From Brenneria nigrifluens DSM 30175 = ATCC 13028 (GTDB lineage: Bacteria; Pseudomonadota; Gammaproteobacteria; Enterobacterales; Enterobacteriaceae), in contig NZ_CP034036.1 in the NCBI RefSeq assembly GCF_005484965.1, forward strand, positions 3,038,001-3,102,000: DNA of 64,000 bases. The letters are read 5' to 3'. Position numbers and translations under genes: made by a program. Shown one piece after another: positions 34,793 through 43,785 of this stretch (position 1 is the stretch's first letter; the number at the start of each line of letters is the position of its first letter). The notes under the pieces were generated by a model, which worked only from the letters and a program-made list of their open reading frames with translations, searched no databases and was not told the origin of the DNA.

Positions 34793-35557
34793 ATGAAAAA
34801 AATATCAAAAGTGCTGCTGGCTGTCGCTGCAATGAGTCTGGCAGGCCCGGCTTTGGCCAAAGGGCCGATCACCATCGCCACCGACGCCACTTTCCCGCCG
34901 TTTGAGTCGGTGGATGATTCCGGCAAGCTGGTCGGCTACGACATTGAGCTGGCGGAAGCGGTGTGTACGGCGGCAGAGCTTAACTGCAACATTATCAACG
35001 CCGCATGGGACGGTATGATCCCCGGCCTGATCAGCGGCAAGTATGACGCGCTGATTTCGCAGTTGACGGTAACCGACGCACGCCGCAAGGTGATGGCGTT
35101 CAGCGATATCTACCAACGTCCGGTGTTTCGTTTCGTGGCGCGCAAAGGGGCGATTACCGACACATCGCCGGCAGGCATGAAGGGCAAGGTTATCGCGGTG
35201 CAGACCGGTACGCCGATGGATGCCTGGGTGTCAAAAAATTACCGCCAGAGCACTATCAAACGCTATGACGGCGGCAGCGCGCCCTATCTTGACCTCGCCG
35301 CCGGTCGCGCCGATGTACATATGAGCTACGAGGCGCAAATTATCCACAGCTTTCTGAAAAAAGAGAGCGGTAAGGACTATGAACTGGTGGGGCCGCGCCT
35401 GACCGGGAAAGACGCGCCCGAGTTCGGCGAAGGCGTGGCGATCGCCATCAACAAAAAGAATACCGCCCTGTTGGAGAAAATTAATCAAGGGCTGGCTAAA
35501 GTCCATGCCGACGGTCAGTTGGACGCGCTGAATAAGAAATACTTCTCAGCCGAGTGA
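34793..35557 (+). CDS. Amino-acid ABC substrate-binding protein (Lys/Arg/Orn type)
   Basis: 254 residues with a signal peptide (MKKISKVLLAVAAMSLAGPALA). The mature part starts KGPITIATDATFPPFESVDDSGKLVGYDIELAEAVC, the amino acid-binding family pattern, and has AWDGMIPGLISGKYDALISQLTVTDARR, where the ligand carboxylate is bound. The C-terminus ends LNKKYFSAE. GAGG eight bases before the ATG is good. Operon: this gene, two permeases and the ureohydrolase. Basic amino acids such as arginine, or a derivative such as agmatine or a guanidino acid, are the likely ligands, because a ureohydrolase follows (inference). Confidence 0.9.
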   Translation: MKKISKVLLAVAAMSLAGPALAKGPITIATDATFPPFESVDDSGKLVGYDIELAEAVCTAAELNCNIINAAWDGMIPGLISGKYDALISQLTVTDARRKVMAFSDIYQRPVFRFVARKGAITDTSPAGMKGKVIAVQTGTPMDAWVSKNYRQSTIKRYDGGSAPYLDLAAGRADVHMSYEAQIIHSFLKKESGKDYELVGPRLTGKDAPEFGEGVAIAINKKNTALLEKINQGLAKVHADGQLDALNKKYFSAE

Positions 35558-35562
35558 CCGCC

Positions 35563-36252
35563 ATGTCTGGTAACTACTTTTTCATGGTGATCGGGGCGGG
35601 ATGGGTAACGCTGCAACTGGCGCTGGCCGCCCTACTGCTGGCGGTGCTGATCGGCCTGCTGTGCGCGCTGGGCAAACAGTCCGGCGCCCGCTGGCTGAAC
35701 TATCTGATCGCGCCCTATACCCTGCTGGCGCGCGGCATCCCGGATCTGGTGTTGATGCTGCTGGTGTTCTATAGCCTGCCGGCGCTGCTCAATAACGGAA
35801 TCGAACTGGCCGGCGGGGAGTATCGCGTGGAGTTCAGCCCGTTCACCGCGGGCTTTGTTACCCTGGGTTTTATCTTTGGCGCCTACATGACCGAGACCTT
35901 CCGCAACGCGCTGACCAACATCCCTTACGGGGAAATTGAAGCCGCGCAGGCGTTTGGCTTCAGCGCCGGCAAAACCTTTTACCGCATCGTCCTGCCGCAA
36001 ATGATCCGTCTGGCGCTGCCCGGCTTCACCAACAACTGGCTGGTGTTGATGAAAGCCACCGCGCTGGTTTCCCTGCTGGGGCTGGAGGACATTATGTTCC
36101 GTACCCGCAGCGCGGCGGAATCGACCGGCCAGCCGTTCACCTTTTATCTGCTGGCCGGCGCTTTTTACCTGGCCATCACCCTGCTGTCGGTGCTGGCGCT
36201 ACGCTTGCTGAGTAAACGTTATGCGCTGGGCGTGCGCGAGGTGGATTTATGA
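35563..36252 (+). CDS. Polar amino-acid ABC permease (HisQ/ArtQ type)
   Basis: About 229 residues. The ATG at 35563 is taken as the start; a GTG at 35554 overlaps the previous stop as GTGA and is nearly as likely. The first segment YFFMVIGAGWVTLQLALAALLLAVLIGLL is the N-terminal helix of His/Gln-type permeases. The EAA loop is EIEAAQAFGFSAGKTFYRIVLPQMIRLALPG. It overlaps the next permease start in an ATGA. It pairs with the next gene as the heterodimeric membrane part. Confidence 0.87.
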   Translation: MSGNYFFMVIGAGWVTLQLALAALLLAVLIGLLCALGKQSGARWLNYLIAPYTLLARGIPDLVLMLLVFYSLPALLNNGIELAGGEYRVEFSPFTAGFVTLGFIFGAYMTETFRNALTNIPYGEIEAAQAFGFSAGKTFYRIVLPQMIRLALPGFTNNWLVLMKATALVSLLGLEDIMFRTRSAAESTGQPFTFYLLAGAFYLAITLLSVLALRLLSKRYALGVREVDL

Positions 36253-36941
36253 ACTGGGATATCATCGCCGACAATCTCTGGATGTACGCCGACGGCACCC
36301 GCCTGACGCTGCTGCTGACGGCGGCTTCGCTGGGCATCAGCTTCTTCCTGTCGCTGGGGCTGGCGCTGGCGCTCAACAACGCGCCGAGGCCGCTCCGTGC
36401 GCTGATCGAACTGTATACTTTGATTTTTCGCGGCACGCCGCTACTGGTCCAGCTATTCCTGATCTACTACGGACTGGCGCAGTTCGAGTTGCTACGCAAC
36501 AGCCTGCTGTGGCCGTGGTTATCCAGTCCGTTGGTCTGTGTGCTGCTGACCTTTGTGCTCAACACCACTGCCTATACCACGGTTATATTCGCCGGCGGGC
36601 TGCGCCATTTGCCGCCCGGCGAAATTGAGGCGGCCAGAGCCTACGGCATGTCGTTCCCGGTTCGCGTGCGGCGCATCCTGCTGCCCGCCATGCTGACGCG
36701 TTCGCTCTCGCTGTATAGCAATGAAACCATCATGATGCTGCACGCCACCTCGCTGGCCAGCACCGTCACGCTGATGGAAATCACTGGCGCCGCACGCAAC
36801 ATCAGTCTGAATTACTACATTCAGTTCGAACCCTACGTGACTGCGGGGCTGATCTATCTGGCGCTGACGCTGCTGCTGTTGACGCTATTTCGCTACGCCG
36901 CGCAGCGTTGGGGTGGTTATCTACAGTCGCCGCGTGGTTAA
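36249..36941 (+). CDS. Polar amino-acid ABC permease (HisM/ArtM type)
   Basis: 230 residues. It overlaps the previous gene by four bases and has GAGG seven bases before the ATG. It contains the loop EIEAARAYGMSFPVRVRRILLPAMLTRSLSLY and five hydrophobic segments. It is the second permease of this importer. No ATP-binding gene follows; the ureohydrolase begins 24 bp later. The importer must borrow an ATPase from elsewhere, for example the HisP or ArtP type (inference). Confidence 0.88.
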   Translation: MNWDIIADNLWMYADGTRLTLLLTAASLGISFFLSLGLALALNNAPRPLRALIELYTLIFRGTPLLVQLFLIYYGLAQFELLRNSLLWPWLSSPLVCVLLTFVLNTTAYTTVIFAGGLRHLPPGEIEAARAYGMSFPVRVRRILLPAMLTRSLSLYSNETIMMLHATSLASTVTLMEITGAARNISLNYYIQFEPYVTAGLIYLALTLLLLTLFRYAAQRWGGYLQSPRG

Positions 36942-36965
36942 TATTCGTCTGTATTAGAGGCTGGT

Positions 36966-37850
36966 ATGAACAAGAAAAGACAGTTTGATTTATGGGGTGT
37001 TCCTTTCGATGGCGAGTCCTCGCTCGGCTGGCCAGGCTCTCGCTATGCGCCGGCGCGGGTGCGCGAGTGCGCACGCTGGATTAATATGCGTATCCAGCAG
37101 GGCAGAGTCTACTGCCTGGAAACCGACAGCCAGATGGAAGTGGGAGAACAGTTGCTGGTCGATCGGGGCGACATCAGCGTGATCCTGAACGACACGTTGA
37201 AAACCTTCGACGCTACCTCGCAGGCGGTGCAGGAATCCATTGGCAACGGGCGCGTCCCGGTGGTGGTCGGCGGCGACGACAGCCTGCTGTTCCCGGTGGC
37301 GCGCGGCATACATGATGCGCTGCCTGGCCGGATTGGCATCATTCACTTCGACGCCCATCTGGATTTGATGGATGAGAGCGAACTACAGGGGCGCCACAGC
37401 CAGTCGAGCGGTATGCGGCGCTCGCTGGAGCTGGAGCGCATCGCCTCCGCCGACTGCATCCAGGTATGTGAACGTCACTTTAACTTTCCGGCTTCCGGCC
37501 AGTTCAAGCACGACAACGATCTGGTGCATCTGTCCGCACGCGACGTACTGCGGCTCGGGGCGGAAGAGTCGGTCGCACGCATCCTGCAACGGGTAGCCAG
37601 GGCTGACCACCTGTTCCTGTCGTTTGATATCGATTCGGTCGATCCGGCCTTCGCGCCCGGCGCCGGCGCGCACGAACCCGGCGGCATTAGCTCCGATCAG
37701 GCGCTGCACATGGTGGAACTGCTGGCGCCGCACTGCGCGGCAATGGCGATTACCGAGGTCAACCCGACCAAAGACGTCGGCGATATGACTTCGACGCTGG
37801 CTGCCTATCTGGCCTTTACCTTTGCAGTTTACGGTAGCCAGACGAAATAA
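36966..37850 (+). CDS. Arginase/agmatinase-family ureohydrolase with atypical GGDDS motif
   Basis: 294 residues; GAGG five bases before the ATG. The fold is arginase-like: VVVGGDDSLLFP (residues 99-110), IIHFDAHLDLMD (from about 125), SFDIDSVDPAFAPGAGAHEPGG (219-240). The manganese ligands Asp129, His131, Asp133, Asp221 and Asp223 are present, but the first ligand histidine of the usual GGDHS motif is Asp105 here (GGDDS). That could shift metal preference or substrate, as in family branches that differ from true arginases. The preceding gene set is a basic amino-acid importer. Possible substrates are agmatine, guanidinobutyrate, another guanidino acid, or a formimino compound; it is not safely named. 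Confidence 0.8.
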   Translation: MNKKRQFDLWGVPFDGESSLGWPGSRYAPARVRECARWINMRIQQGRVYCLETDSQMEVGEQLLVDRGDISVILNDTLKTFDATSQAVQESIGNGRVPVVVGGDDSLLFPVARGIHDALPGRIGIIHFDAHLDLMDESELQGRHSQSSGMRRSLELERIASADCIQVCERHFNFPASGQFKHDNDLVHLSARDVLRLGAEESVARILQRVARADHLFLSFDIDSVDPAFAPGAGAHEPGGISSDQALHMVELLAPHCAAMAITEVNPTKDVGDMTSTLAAYLAFTFAVYGSQTK

Positions 37851-37868
37851 GCCGGCCTGGCGCTATTT

Positions 37869-39971
37869 TTACCGGGAACTGCGGGCCGCAATAATGTCTT
37901 CCGTCACATTGCGCGGCGCTTCCACGTAGTGCCGGAACTCCATGGTATAGGTCGCCCGCCCCTGAGACATCGAGCGCAGCGCGGTGGAGTAACCGAACAT
38001 CTCGGACAAGGGCACCTCGGCGCGGATAATCCGCCCGGCGATCATTTCCTCCATGCCTTGCACCAGACCACGGCGGGAAGAGAGATCCCCCATGACGCTG
38101 CCGGCATACTCCTCCGGCGTTTCAACCTCCACTTGCATAACCGGCTCCAGGATCACCGGATTGGCGCGTTTGATTGCATCACGAAAGCCGAAAATCGCCG
38201 CCATCTTGAACGCCATTTCCGAGGAATCCACCTCATGATAGGAACCGAAAGTCAGCGTGACCTTGACGTCGACAATCGGATAACCCGCCAGCACGCCGGT
38301 CATCATCGCTTCGCGCACGCCTTTTTCAACCGACGGAATAAACTCACGCGGCACCACCCCGCCCTTGGTGGCATCCTCGAAGGCAAACCCCTTGCCCGCG
38401 TCCTGTGGCTCAACCGTCAGCACCACGTGGCCATACTGGCCTTTACCACCGGACTGACGGACAAACTTCCCTTCCACATCAGTCACTTTGCGGCGTATCG
38501 TTTCACGGTAGGTGACCTGCGGCCTGCCGATATTGGCCGCCACGCCGAACTCGCGCTTCATGCGGTCGACGATGATCTCCAGATGCAACTCGCCCATGCC
38601 GGAAATAATCGTCTGCCCGGACTCCTCGTCGGTTCTGAGGCGGAATGATGGATCTTCCGACGCCAGCCGTTGCAGGGCGATCCCCATTCTTTCCTGATCG
38701 GCTTTGGTTTTGGGTTCAATGGCAAGCGAAATCACCGGCTCGGGGAACTCCATGCGTTCCAGCGTCAAAACGGCATCCGGGTCGCACAGAGTTTCCCCGG
38801 TGGTCACCTCCTTCAGGCCGACGCAGGCCGCGATGTCCCCGGCGCGGATTTCATCCACCTCGTGGCGCGCATTGGCGTGCATCTGGACGATACGTCCGAT
38901 ACGCTCTTTTTTGCCCTTGATCGGGTTGTAAACGCTGTCGCCCTTGCGCAGCACGCCGGAATAGACGCGGATAAACGTCAACTGGCCGACGTAGGAATCG
39001 GTCATCAGCTTGAACGCCAGCGCCGCGAATTTATCGTCGTCGTCGGCGTGACGCACCGTCTGATTGCCTTTTTCATCAATACCGCTGACCGGCGGAATAT
39101 CCAGCGGCGACGGCATCAGCTCTATAATGGCGTCCAGCATGCGCTGTACCCCTTTATTTTTAAACGCGCTGCCGCACAGCATCGGCTGAATCTCGCCGGC
39201 GATGGTGCGGGTACGCAAGCCCAGGGTAATCTCGTCTTCACTCAACGCCACGCCATCCAGATACTTGGTCATCAGTTCATCGGAAGCCTCTGCCGCTGCC
39301 GTGACCATTTTCTCCCGCCATTCCTGCGCCGTTGCCAGCAACTCGTCCGGGATCGCCTCATAGCTGAAGGTCATCCCCTGCGTGGCGTCGTCCCAGATAA
39401 TGGCGCGCATCTTGATCAGGTCGATCACGCCGATAAAGTTTTCTTCACTGCCTATCGGGATAACGATGGGCACCGGATTGGCTTTCAGCCGGTCAATCAT
39501 CATCTGACAGACACGGAAATAGTCGGCGCCGGGGCGGTCCATTTTGTTGACGAACGCCAACCGCGGCACCTGATATTTATTGGCCTGACGCCAGACCGTT
39601 TCCGACTGCGGCTGCACGCCGCCGACCGAGTCATACACCATTACCGCGCCGTCCAGCACGCGCATCGAGCGCTCGACTTCAATGGTGAAATCCACGTGTC
39701 CGGGGGTATCGATAATATTGATATGATGCCGGGGATAGCGGTTCTCCATCCCCTGCCAGAAACAGGTCACCGCCGCGGAGGTAATGGTTATGCCGCGTTC
39801 CTGTTCCTGCGCCATCCAGTCGGTGGTTGCCGCGCCATCGTGGACTTCGCCCATCTTGTGACTCACCCCGGTGTAAAACAGGATGCGTTCCGTCGTGGTG
39901 GTTTTGCCGGCATCAATGTGGGCGGAAATGCCAATATTGCGATAGCGTTCAATGGGGGTTATGCGAGCCAT
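37869..39971 (-). CDS. fusA2: Second elongation factor G (EF-G paralogue)
   Basis: 700 residues, close to the 704 of E. coli EF-G. The GTPase motifs are intact: AHIDAGKTT (17-25), RGITITSAA, DTPGHVDF, NKMDR and CGSAFKNKG. Domains III-V follow collinearly, so it should be able to translocate. It is clearly not the str-operon copy: no rpsL, rpsG or tufA is next to it, and it differs throughout (DGAATTDWMAQE where E. coli has DGAATMDWMEQE). A stand-alone EF-G may be an alternative used under a special condition or in resistance to an EF-G inhibitor. AAGGA is six bases from the ATG. A perfect palindrome lies directly upstream (39983-39999). Confidence 0.92.
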   Translation of the reverse strand: MARITPIERYRNIGISAHIDAGKTTTTERILFYTGVSHKMGEVHDGAATTDWMAQEQERGITITSAAVTCFWQGMENRYPRHHINIIDTPGHVDFTIEVERSMRVLDGAVMVYDSVGGVQPQSETVWRQANKYQVPRLAFVNKMDRPGADYFRVCQMMIDRLKANPVPIVIPIGSEENFIGVIDLIKMRAIIWDDATQGMTFSYEAIPDELLATAQEWREKMVTAAAEASDELMTKYLDGVALSEDEITLGLRTRTIAGEIQPMLCGSAFKNKGVQRMLDAIIELMPSPLDIPPVSGIDEKGNQTVRHADDDDKFAALAFKLMTDSYVGQLTFIRVYSGVLRKGDSVYNPIKGKKERIGRIVQMHANARHEVDEIRAGDIAACVGLKEVTTGETLCDPDAVLTLERMEFPEPVISLAIEPKTKADQERMGIALQRLASEDPSFRLRTDEESGQTIISGMGELHLEIIVDRMKREFGVAANIGRPQVTYRETIRRKVTDVEGKFVRQSGGKGQYGHVVLTVEPQDAGKGFAFEDATKGGVVPREFIPSVEKGVREAMMTGVLAGYPIVDVKVTLTFGSYHEVDSSEMAFKMAAIFGFRDAIKRANPVILEPVMQVEVETPEEYAGSVMGDLSSRRGLVQGMEEMIAGRIIRAEVPLSEMFGYSTALRSMSQGRATYTMEFRHYVEAPRNVTEDIIAARSSR

Positions 39972-39982
39972 ATAACATCCTT

Positions 39983-39999
39983 AATTAGTTAAACTAATT
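39983..39999. promoter_or_regulatory. 17-bp perfect palindrome beside fusA2 ribosome binding site
   Basis: AATTAGTT-A-AACTAATT is a perfect 8-1-8 palindrome, 12 to 28 bases upstream of the fusA2 ATG and next to its Shine-Dalgarno sequence. It resembles SlyA/MarR-type operators (TTAGNNNNCTAA class). A second perfect palindrome, GTACAAATGTAC, is at 40060-40071, about 90-100 bp upstream, beside a possible -10 (TATACT). Together they suggest regulated expression of this EF-G copy. Confidence 0.5.
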
Positions 40000-40288
40000 C
40001 TGGGGCTGGCAGTTAACTGTCTGCGGCAGAACTGGATACTGGTATCGGCGAACAGTATAGTACAAATGTACGAGTATATTCGAACATTTTGTTCAATCAG
40101 TATTCCTGATGAGATGAATGAAATGCCGTACCGCTACATTATTACCGACCGAGAGATTTTTGCTGAAAAAATGCGCCGGTTATGCGCACTCTGGTTTTGA
40201 TTTCCGTCACACATACTGTCCATGACCGTTGTCATATCAATGCAAACTTTCTATATATAGAGACACAGGGCGTGACTGAATCAAGGCG

Positions 40289-40333
40289 AACCTGTCATGC
40301 ATGGCTTACTACCATGCATGACAGGTTTTTTTT
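40289..40333 (+). terminator. Very strong hairpin with T-run ahead of the esterase gene
   Basis: A perfect 16-bp stem (AACCTGTCATGCATGG paired with CCATGCATGACAGGTT), a 7-base loop CTTACTA, and eight T at 40326-40333 form a classic intrinsic terminator in plus orientation. It ends only 23 bases before the esterase ATG at 40357. The gene upstream (fusA2) runs away from it. It must therefore end either a short unannotated plus-strand transcript of about 100-150 nt or act as an attenuator in the leader of the esterase gene. Confidence 0.75.
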
Positions 40334-40356
40334 ATGGCACCAAAGGAACAACATCA

Positions 40357-41886
40357 ATGAATAAATCGCTCGCAGCCGGATTATTGCTTTTATCTGCCGC
40401 CAGCCAGGCCTTACCGGCCGACGGGCCGCAGGTCGAACTGGACAGCGGCAGCATTGCCGGAACCACGCAACATGGCGTGGATGCCTTTAAAGGTATCCCC
40501 TACGCTGCTCCGCCTCTGGACGGGCTACGCTGGCAGCCGCCGCAGCCGGCGCCTCACTGGGCGGGGATTCGCCCGGCCGCGGCATACGGTAAGGATTGCA
40601 TGCAGGAACCCTTTCCCGGCGATGCCGCCCCGCTCGGCGTCGGCTTTAGCGAAGACTGTCTGACCGTCAATGTGTGGCGTCCGGTCAATGCCCGCGGCCC
40701 CCTGCCGGTGATGGTGTGGATCTACGGCGGCGGATTCGTCAATGGCGGCTCGTCGCCGGAGGTCTATTCAGGTGAAGAGTTTGCCCGTCAGGGTGTGGTA
40801 TTCGTCAGCTTCAACTACCGCGTCGGCCGTTTTGGTTTCTTTGCCCATCCGACACTGGCGGACCAGCCGCTGCGCGGCAATTACGGCGTCATGGATCAAA
40901 TCGCGGCGCTGGAATGGATACAAAGGAATATCGCGGCATTTAATGGCGATGCGCAAAATGTTACGCTGTTCGGCGAGTCTGCCGGCGGGTTTTCCGTCGG
41001 CACCCTGCTCACCACCGATTTGGCGAACGGGCTGTTTCACAAAGCCATTATTCAATCCGGCGGCGGCAGACATAATATCATGCCTTACCAGGGCTGGCAT
41101 AAAGCGGAACAGGCCGGTTTAGCGTTTGCGCAAGCCAACGGTATCAGCGGAAAGGATGAAAACGCCCTGGCGGCGTTACGCCGCATTCCGGCGGATAAGG
41201 TGGTCAACGGCCTGAATATGGCGATAAGTCCGGCGGATTATTCCGGCCCGATGATCGATGGCAAACTGATCATCGGCGAACCGCAGGATCGGTATCGCCA
41301 GGGCGCTTTCCAGCGCGTGCCGCTGATAATTGGCGCAACCGACGCCGATATCGGCTTTCCCCCCGAGGTGTCAACTCTCGATGAGGCGGTGGCGGTGTTT
41401 GCCGCCGCCGATCGCCAGCAGGCCAAACAGGCTTATCAGGGTTTGCCGCCTCAGGCTGTCGCCAAAGCGATTTCAAGCGACCGCTTTATGGTGGAACCGG
41501 CACGCTTCGTCGCGCGTATCTGGGATAAAGCCGGGATTCCGGTATGGCAGTACCGCTTTGGCTATGTGGCGGACAGTATGCGCGATCAATGGCCGGCCGC
41601 GGTGCATGCCAGCGAGATCCCTTATGTGTTTAATACGCTGACCGCGCGCTACGGCGAGCAGGTCACGGCGAACGATCGGGCCATCGCCCGGCAAATGCAG
41701 CAGTACTGGGTGAACTTTGCCCGCACCGGCCGGCCGGATGGCGCCGACCTGCCGGAATGGGAGCGCTATAGCCAGCAAAAAGACAATATTCTGATCGTTC
41801 CGGCCGACGGCGCGGAGCACACCGCGCAACAGCCCGACCCGTGGCGGCAGCGCCTGGATCTGGTGGAAAAACTGGCGGAGCAATAA
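40357..41886 (+). CDS. Secreted carboxylesterase (type B)
   Basis: 509 residues with a signal peptide (MNKSLAAGLLLLSAASQALPA). The serine esterase motif GESAGG has Ser208, and the oxyanion hole GGGF is at IYGGGFVNGG. The expected acid is in GATDADIGF and the catalytic His is in HASEIPYVF. The ATG at 40357 is chosen because the signal peptide starts there; upstream in-frame sequence passes through the hairpin. It would hydrolyse ester bonds of an external substrate in the periplasm or outside. It ends at a bidirectional terminator shared with patA. It shows no operon partner. Confidence 0.9.
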   Translation: MNKSLAAGLLLLSAASQALPADGPQVELDSGSIAGTTQHGVDAFKGIPYAAPPLDGLRWQPPQPAPHWAGIRPAAAYGKDCMQEPFPGDAAPLGVGFSEDCLTVNVWRPVNARGPLPVMVWIYGGGFVNGGSSPEVYSGEEFARQGVVFVSFNYRVGRFGFFAHPTLADQPLRGNYGVMDQIAALEWIQRNIAAFNGDAQNVTLFGESAGGFSVGTLLTTDLANGLFHKAIIQSGGGRHNIMPYQGWHKAEQAGLAFAQANGISGKDENALAALRRIPADKVVNGLNMAISPADYSGPMIDGKLIIGEPQDRYRQGAFQRVPLIIGATDADIGFPPEVSTLDEAVAVFAAADRQQAKQAYQGLPPQAVAKAISSDRFMVEPARFVARIWDKAGIPVWQYRFGYVADSMRDQWPAAVHASEIPYVFNTLTARYGEQVTANDRAIARQMQQYWVNFARTGRPDGADLPEWERYSQQKDNILIVPADGAEHTAQQPDPWRQRLDLVEKLAEQ

Positions 41887-41911
41887 CATAGCCGGCGGCG
41901 GCCCCGAGGGT

Positions 41912-41968
41912 GGCGGGCAGGACGCCCGCCATAAAAAAACCAGTCAAGTTAAAATCCGACTGGTTTTT
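41912..41968. terminator. Tandem hairpins between esterase and patA
   Basis: Two hairpins occupy the space between the convergent genes. The first (41911-41931) has an 8-bp stem TGGCGGGC/GCCCGCCA. The second pairs AAAAACCAGTC (41935-41945) with GACTGGTTTTT (41958-41968) and so has a T-run on both strands: a bidirectional intrinsic terminator for the esterase (plus) and patA (minus). Confidence 0.8.
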
Positions 41969-42015
41969 GGTATAACAGAAGCAAAGCGCGACCTGCCGTA
42001 GCGGAATCGCCGAGG

Positions 42016-43461
42016 TTACTCAACTACATATTCTTTGATTTTATTCTCCTCCGCGCTTTTTCCCGGCATCATTCCCCTGAGCTTTTTTAACACCTCACCC
42101 GCTTCCTTCAGTACGCGAGCGCACTGTTCGCGGGTGATGGTAAGCGGCGGTTCGATGCGCACCGATTTGGCGTTATTCAACGTTCCGGCGACAAGAATAT
42201 GGCGATGGAAAAGTTCTTTTGCAAACGTATATCCAATCTCGTTTTTCCTGAACTCGATAGCCTGCAATAAACCAAGGCCGCGTACTTCGGAAATCAATTC
42301 AGGGTAGCCGGCGGCAAGCTCTTTCAGTCCTTGCAGTAAAAAATCCCCTTGCTGCGCGGCTTGCTCAGGCAATTTTTCCGTCAGCAGAACATTGATGGTG
42401 GCCAGCGCCGCCGAACAGGCCAGCGGGTTACCGCCAAAGGTGGTGGTATGCAGGAACGGGTTTTCAAACAGCACCGAGAACACCTCTTCCGTCGCAACCG
42501 TGGCGCCGATCGGCATCACGCCGCCGCCCAGCGCCTTAGCCAGACAAAGGATATCGGGCTGAACGCCATAATGTTCACAGGCAAACATCTTGCCGGTTCG
42601 CCCCATGCCGGTCTGTACTTCGTCCAGAATCAGCAATGCCCCAACCTCGTCACATAATGCTCTGACCGCAGGTAAGTAATTTTCCGGGGGTACAATCACC
42701 CCGCCCTCTCCCTGAATGGGTTCAAGGATGATGGCGGCAACGTCATCTCCGGTCTTCTGGCATTGATGAACCTGCTTCCTCATGGCGCTGATATCGCCAA
42801 AAGGAACATGGTGGAAACCGGGCAGCAACGGCATGAAAGGGCGGCGAAACTCGGCCTTGGCGGTGGCGGACAGCGCCCCGAGCGACTTACCGTGAAACGC
42901 GCCCGATGCGGCGATAAAGGTATATTTGCCACGCCGGGACTGATAAGCCTTGGCCAGTTTCAACGCCGCTTCGACCGATTCCGTTCCGCTGTTGCTGAAA
43001 AAACTGTATTTAAGGTCGCCGGGCGTTAATGCCGCCAGCGTTTTCGCCAGCATGGCGCGCAACGGGTCGAGGAGTTCCTGACTATGTAAGGGTTGTTTGG
43101 CGAGCTGCTGCTCTACGGCAGCGATAACAGTGGGGTTGCGATGACCGACGTTGAAGATACCGTAGCCGCCCAGGCAGTCCAGATATTCGTTTCCCTGGGT
43201 ATCAACCAGCGTATTCGGACCACTGGCGCGCCATTCCATCGCGCCGTATTCACCCCCGGAGGTGACGGATTTTCGATATTCAAGAAAACCCGGATTGACG
43301 TATTCACGAAAAGAGCTCAAGACTTCCTGATTTAATGCGTTCATCTCCTCGGCGGTCAACGTTTCGCTCTTAATCCAATGTAAAGCCTGCTGAGTGCACT
43401 CTAGCGGGTTGAGGTTTGCCTTTGATCTGGACAAAATGCGCTCCTTAATAACGGATATCAC
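42016..43461 (-). CDS. patA: Putrescine aminotransferase PatA
   Basis: 481 residues. It transfers the amino group of putrescine to 2-oxoglutarate, giving 4-aminobutanal. The sequence follows E. coli PatA (YgjG) along nearly all its length: VNPGFLEYRKSVTSGGEYGAMEW, GYGIFNVGHRNP, SFFSNSGTESVEAALKLAKAY, IILEPIQGEGGVIVPP, LDEVQTGMGRTGKMFACEHYGVQPD, and LAKALGGGVMPIG with the PLP lysine. The N-terminus is about 20 residues longer than in E. coli. It lies upstream of nothing on its strand; patD is the next gene on the same strand, 324 bp before it, so the two probably form a putrescine-to-GABA pair. Confidence 0.95.
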   Translation of the reverse strand: MISVIKERILSRSKANLNPLECTQQALHWIKSETLTAEEMNALNQEVLSSFREYVNPGFLEYRKSVTSGGEYGAMEWRASGPNTLVDTQGNEYLDCLGGYGIFNVGHRNPTVIAAVEQQLAKQPLHSQELLDPLRAMLAKTLAALTPGDLKYSFFSNSGTESVEAALKLAKAYQSRRGKYTFIAASGAFHGKSLGALSATAKAEFRRPFMPLLPGFHHVPFGDISAMRKQVHQCQKTGDDVAAIILEPIQGEGGVIVPPENYLPAVRALCDEVGALLILDEVQTGMGRTGKMFACEHYGVQPDILCLAKALGGGVMPIGATVATEEVFSVLFENPFLHTTTFGGNPLACSAALATINVLLTEKLPEQAAQQGDFLLQGLKELAAGYPELISEVRGLGLLQAIEFRKNEIGYTFAKELFHRHILVAGTLNNAKSVRIEPPLTITREQCARVLKEAGEVLKKLRGMMPGKSAEENKIKEYVVE

Positions 43462-43785
43462 ATGATATCAATTTAATTAATGCACAGAACACGCCAATTT
43501 GCAGCCCCAAACGGCAATTAAAAATTAAAATCTGATACGGCATACAAAACTGAAATAAAAAGAAAAATAAAACTTTACCTTCAGCATTAAAAATCGCAGC
43601 GCGGCGTTAATTGCCGAGAAAGACGAGTAAAAACCACACAGATGCACCATAAATGAGCATTAAGCGTTAGCGTGGTGCAAAAAGACATATAGAAAACAAC
43701 GGTTCAGAACGGTAAATTTTGCGATGGGAGAATTACGACCGCGCCTTGCCTCGATAACAACCGAGACAAGGATCGATGGGGGAAA
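43462..43785. other. Intergenic region between patD and patA
   Basis: A 324-bp AT-rich stretch separating two minus-strand genes of the putrescine pathway. It can hold a separate promoter for patA, in keeping with the separate regulation of ygjG in E. coli. I looked for a sigma-54 type site (TGGCAC-N5-TTGC) on the minus strand and did not find one. No gene is apparent. Confidence 0.4.

Noticed and set aside
43462..43785. A sigma-54 promoter before patA.
   Set aside because: No TGGCAC-N5-TTGC sequence was found on the minus strand.
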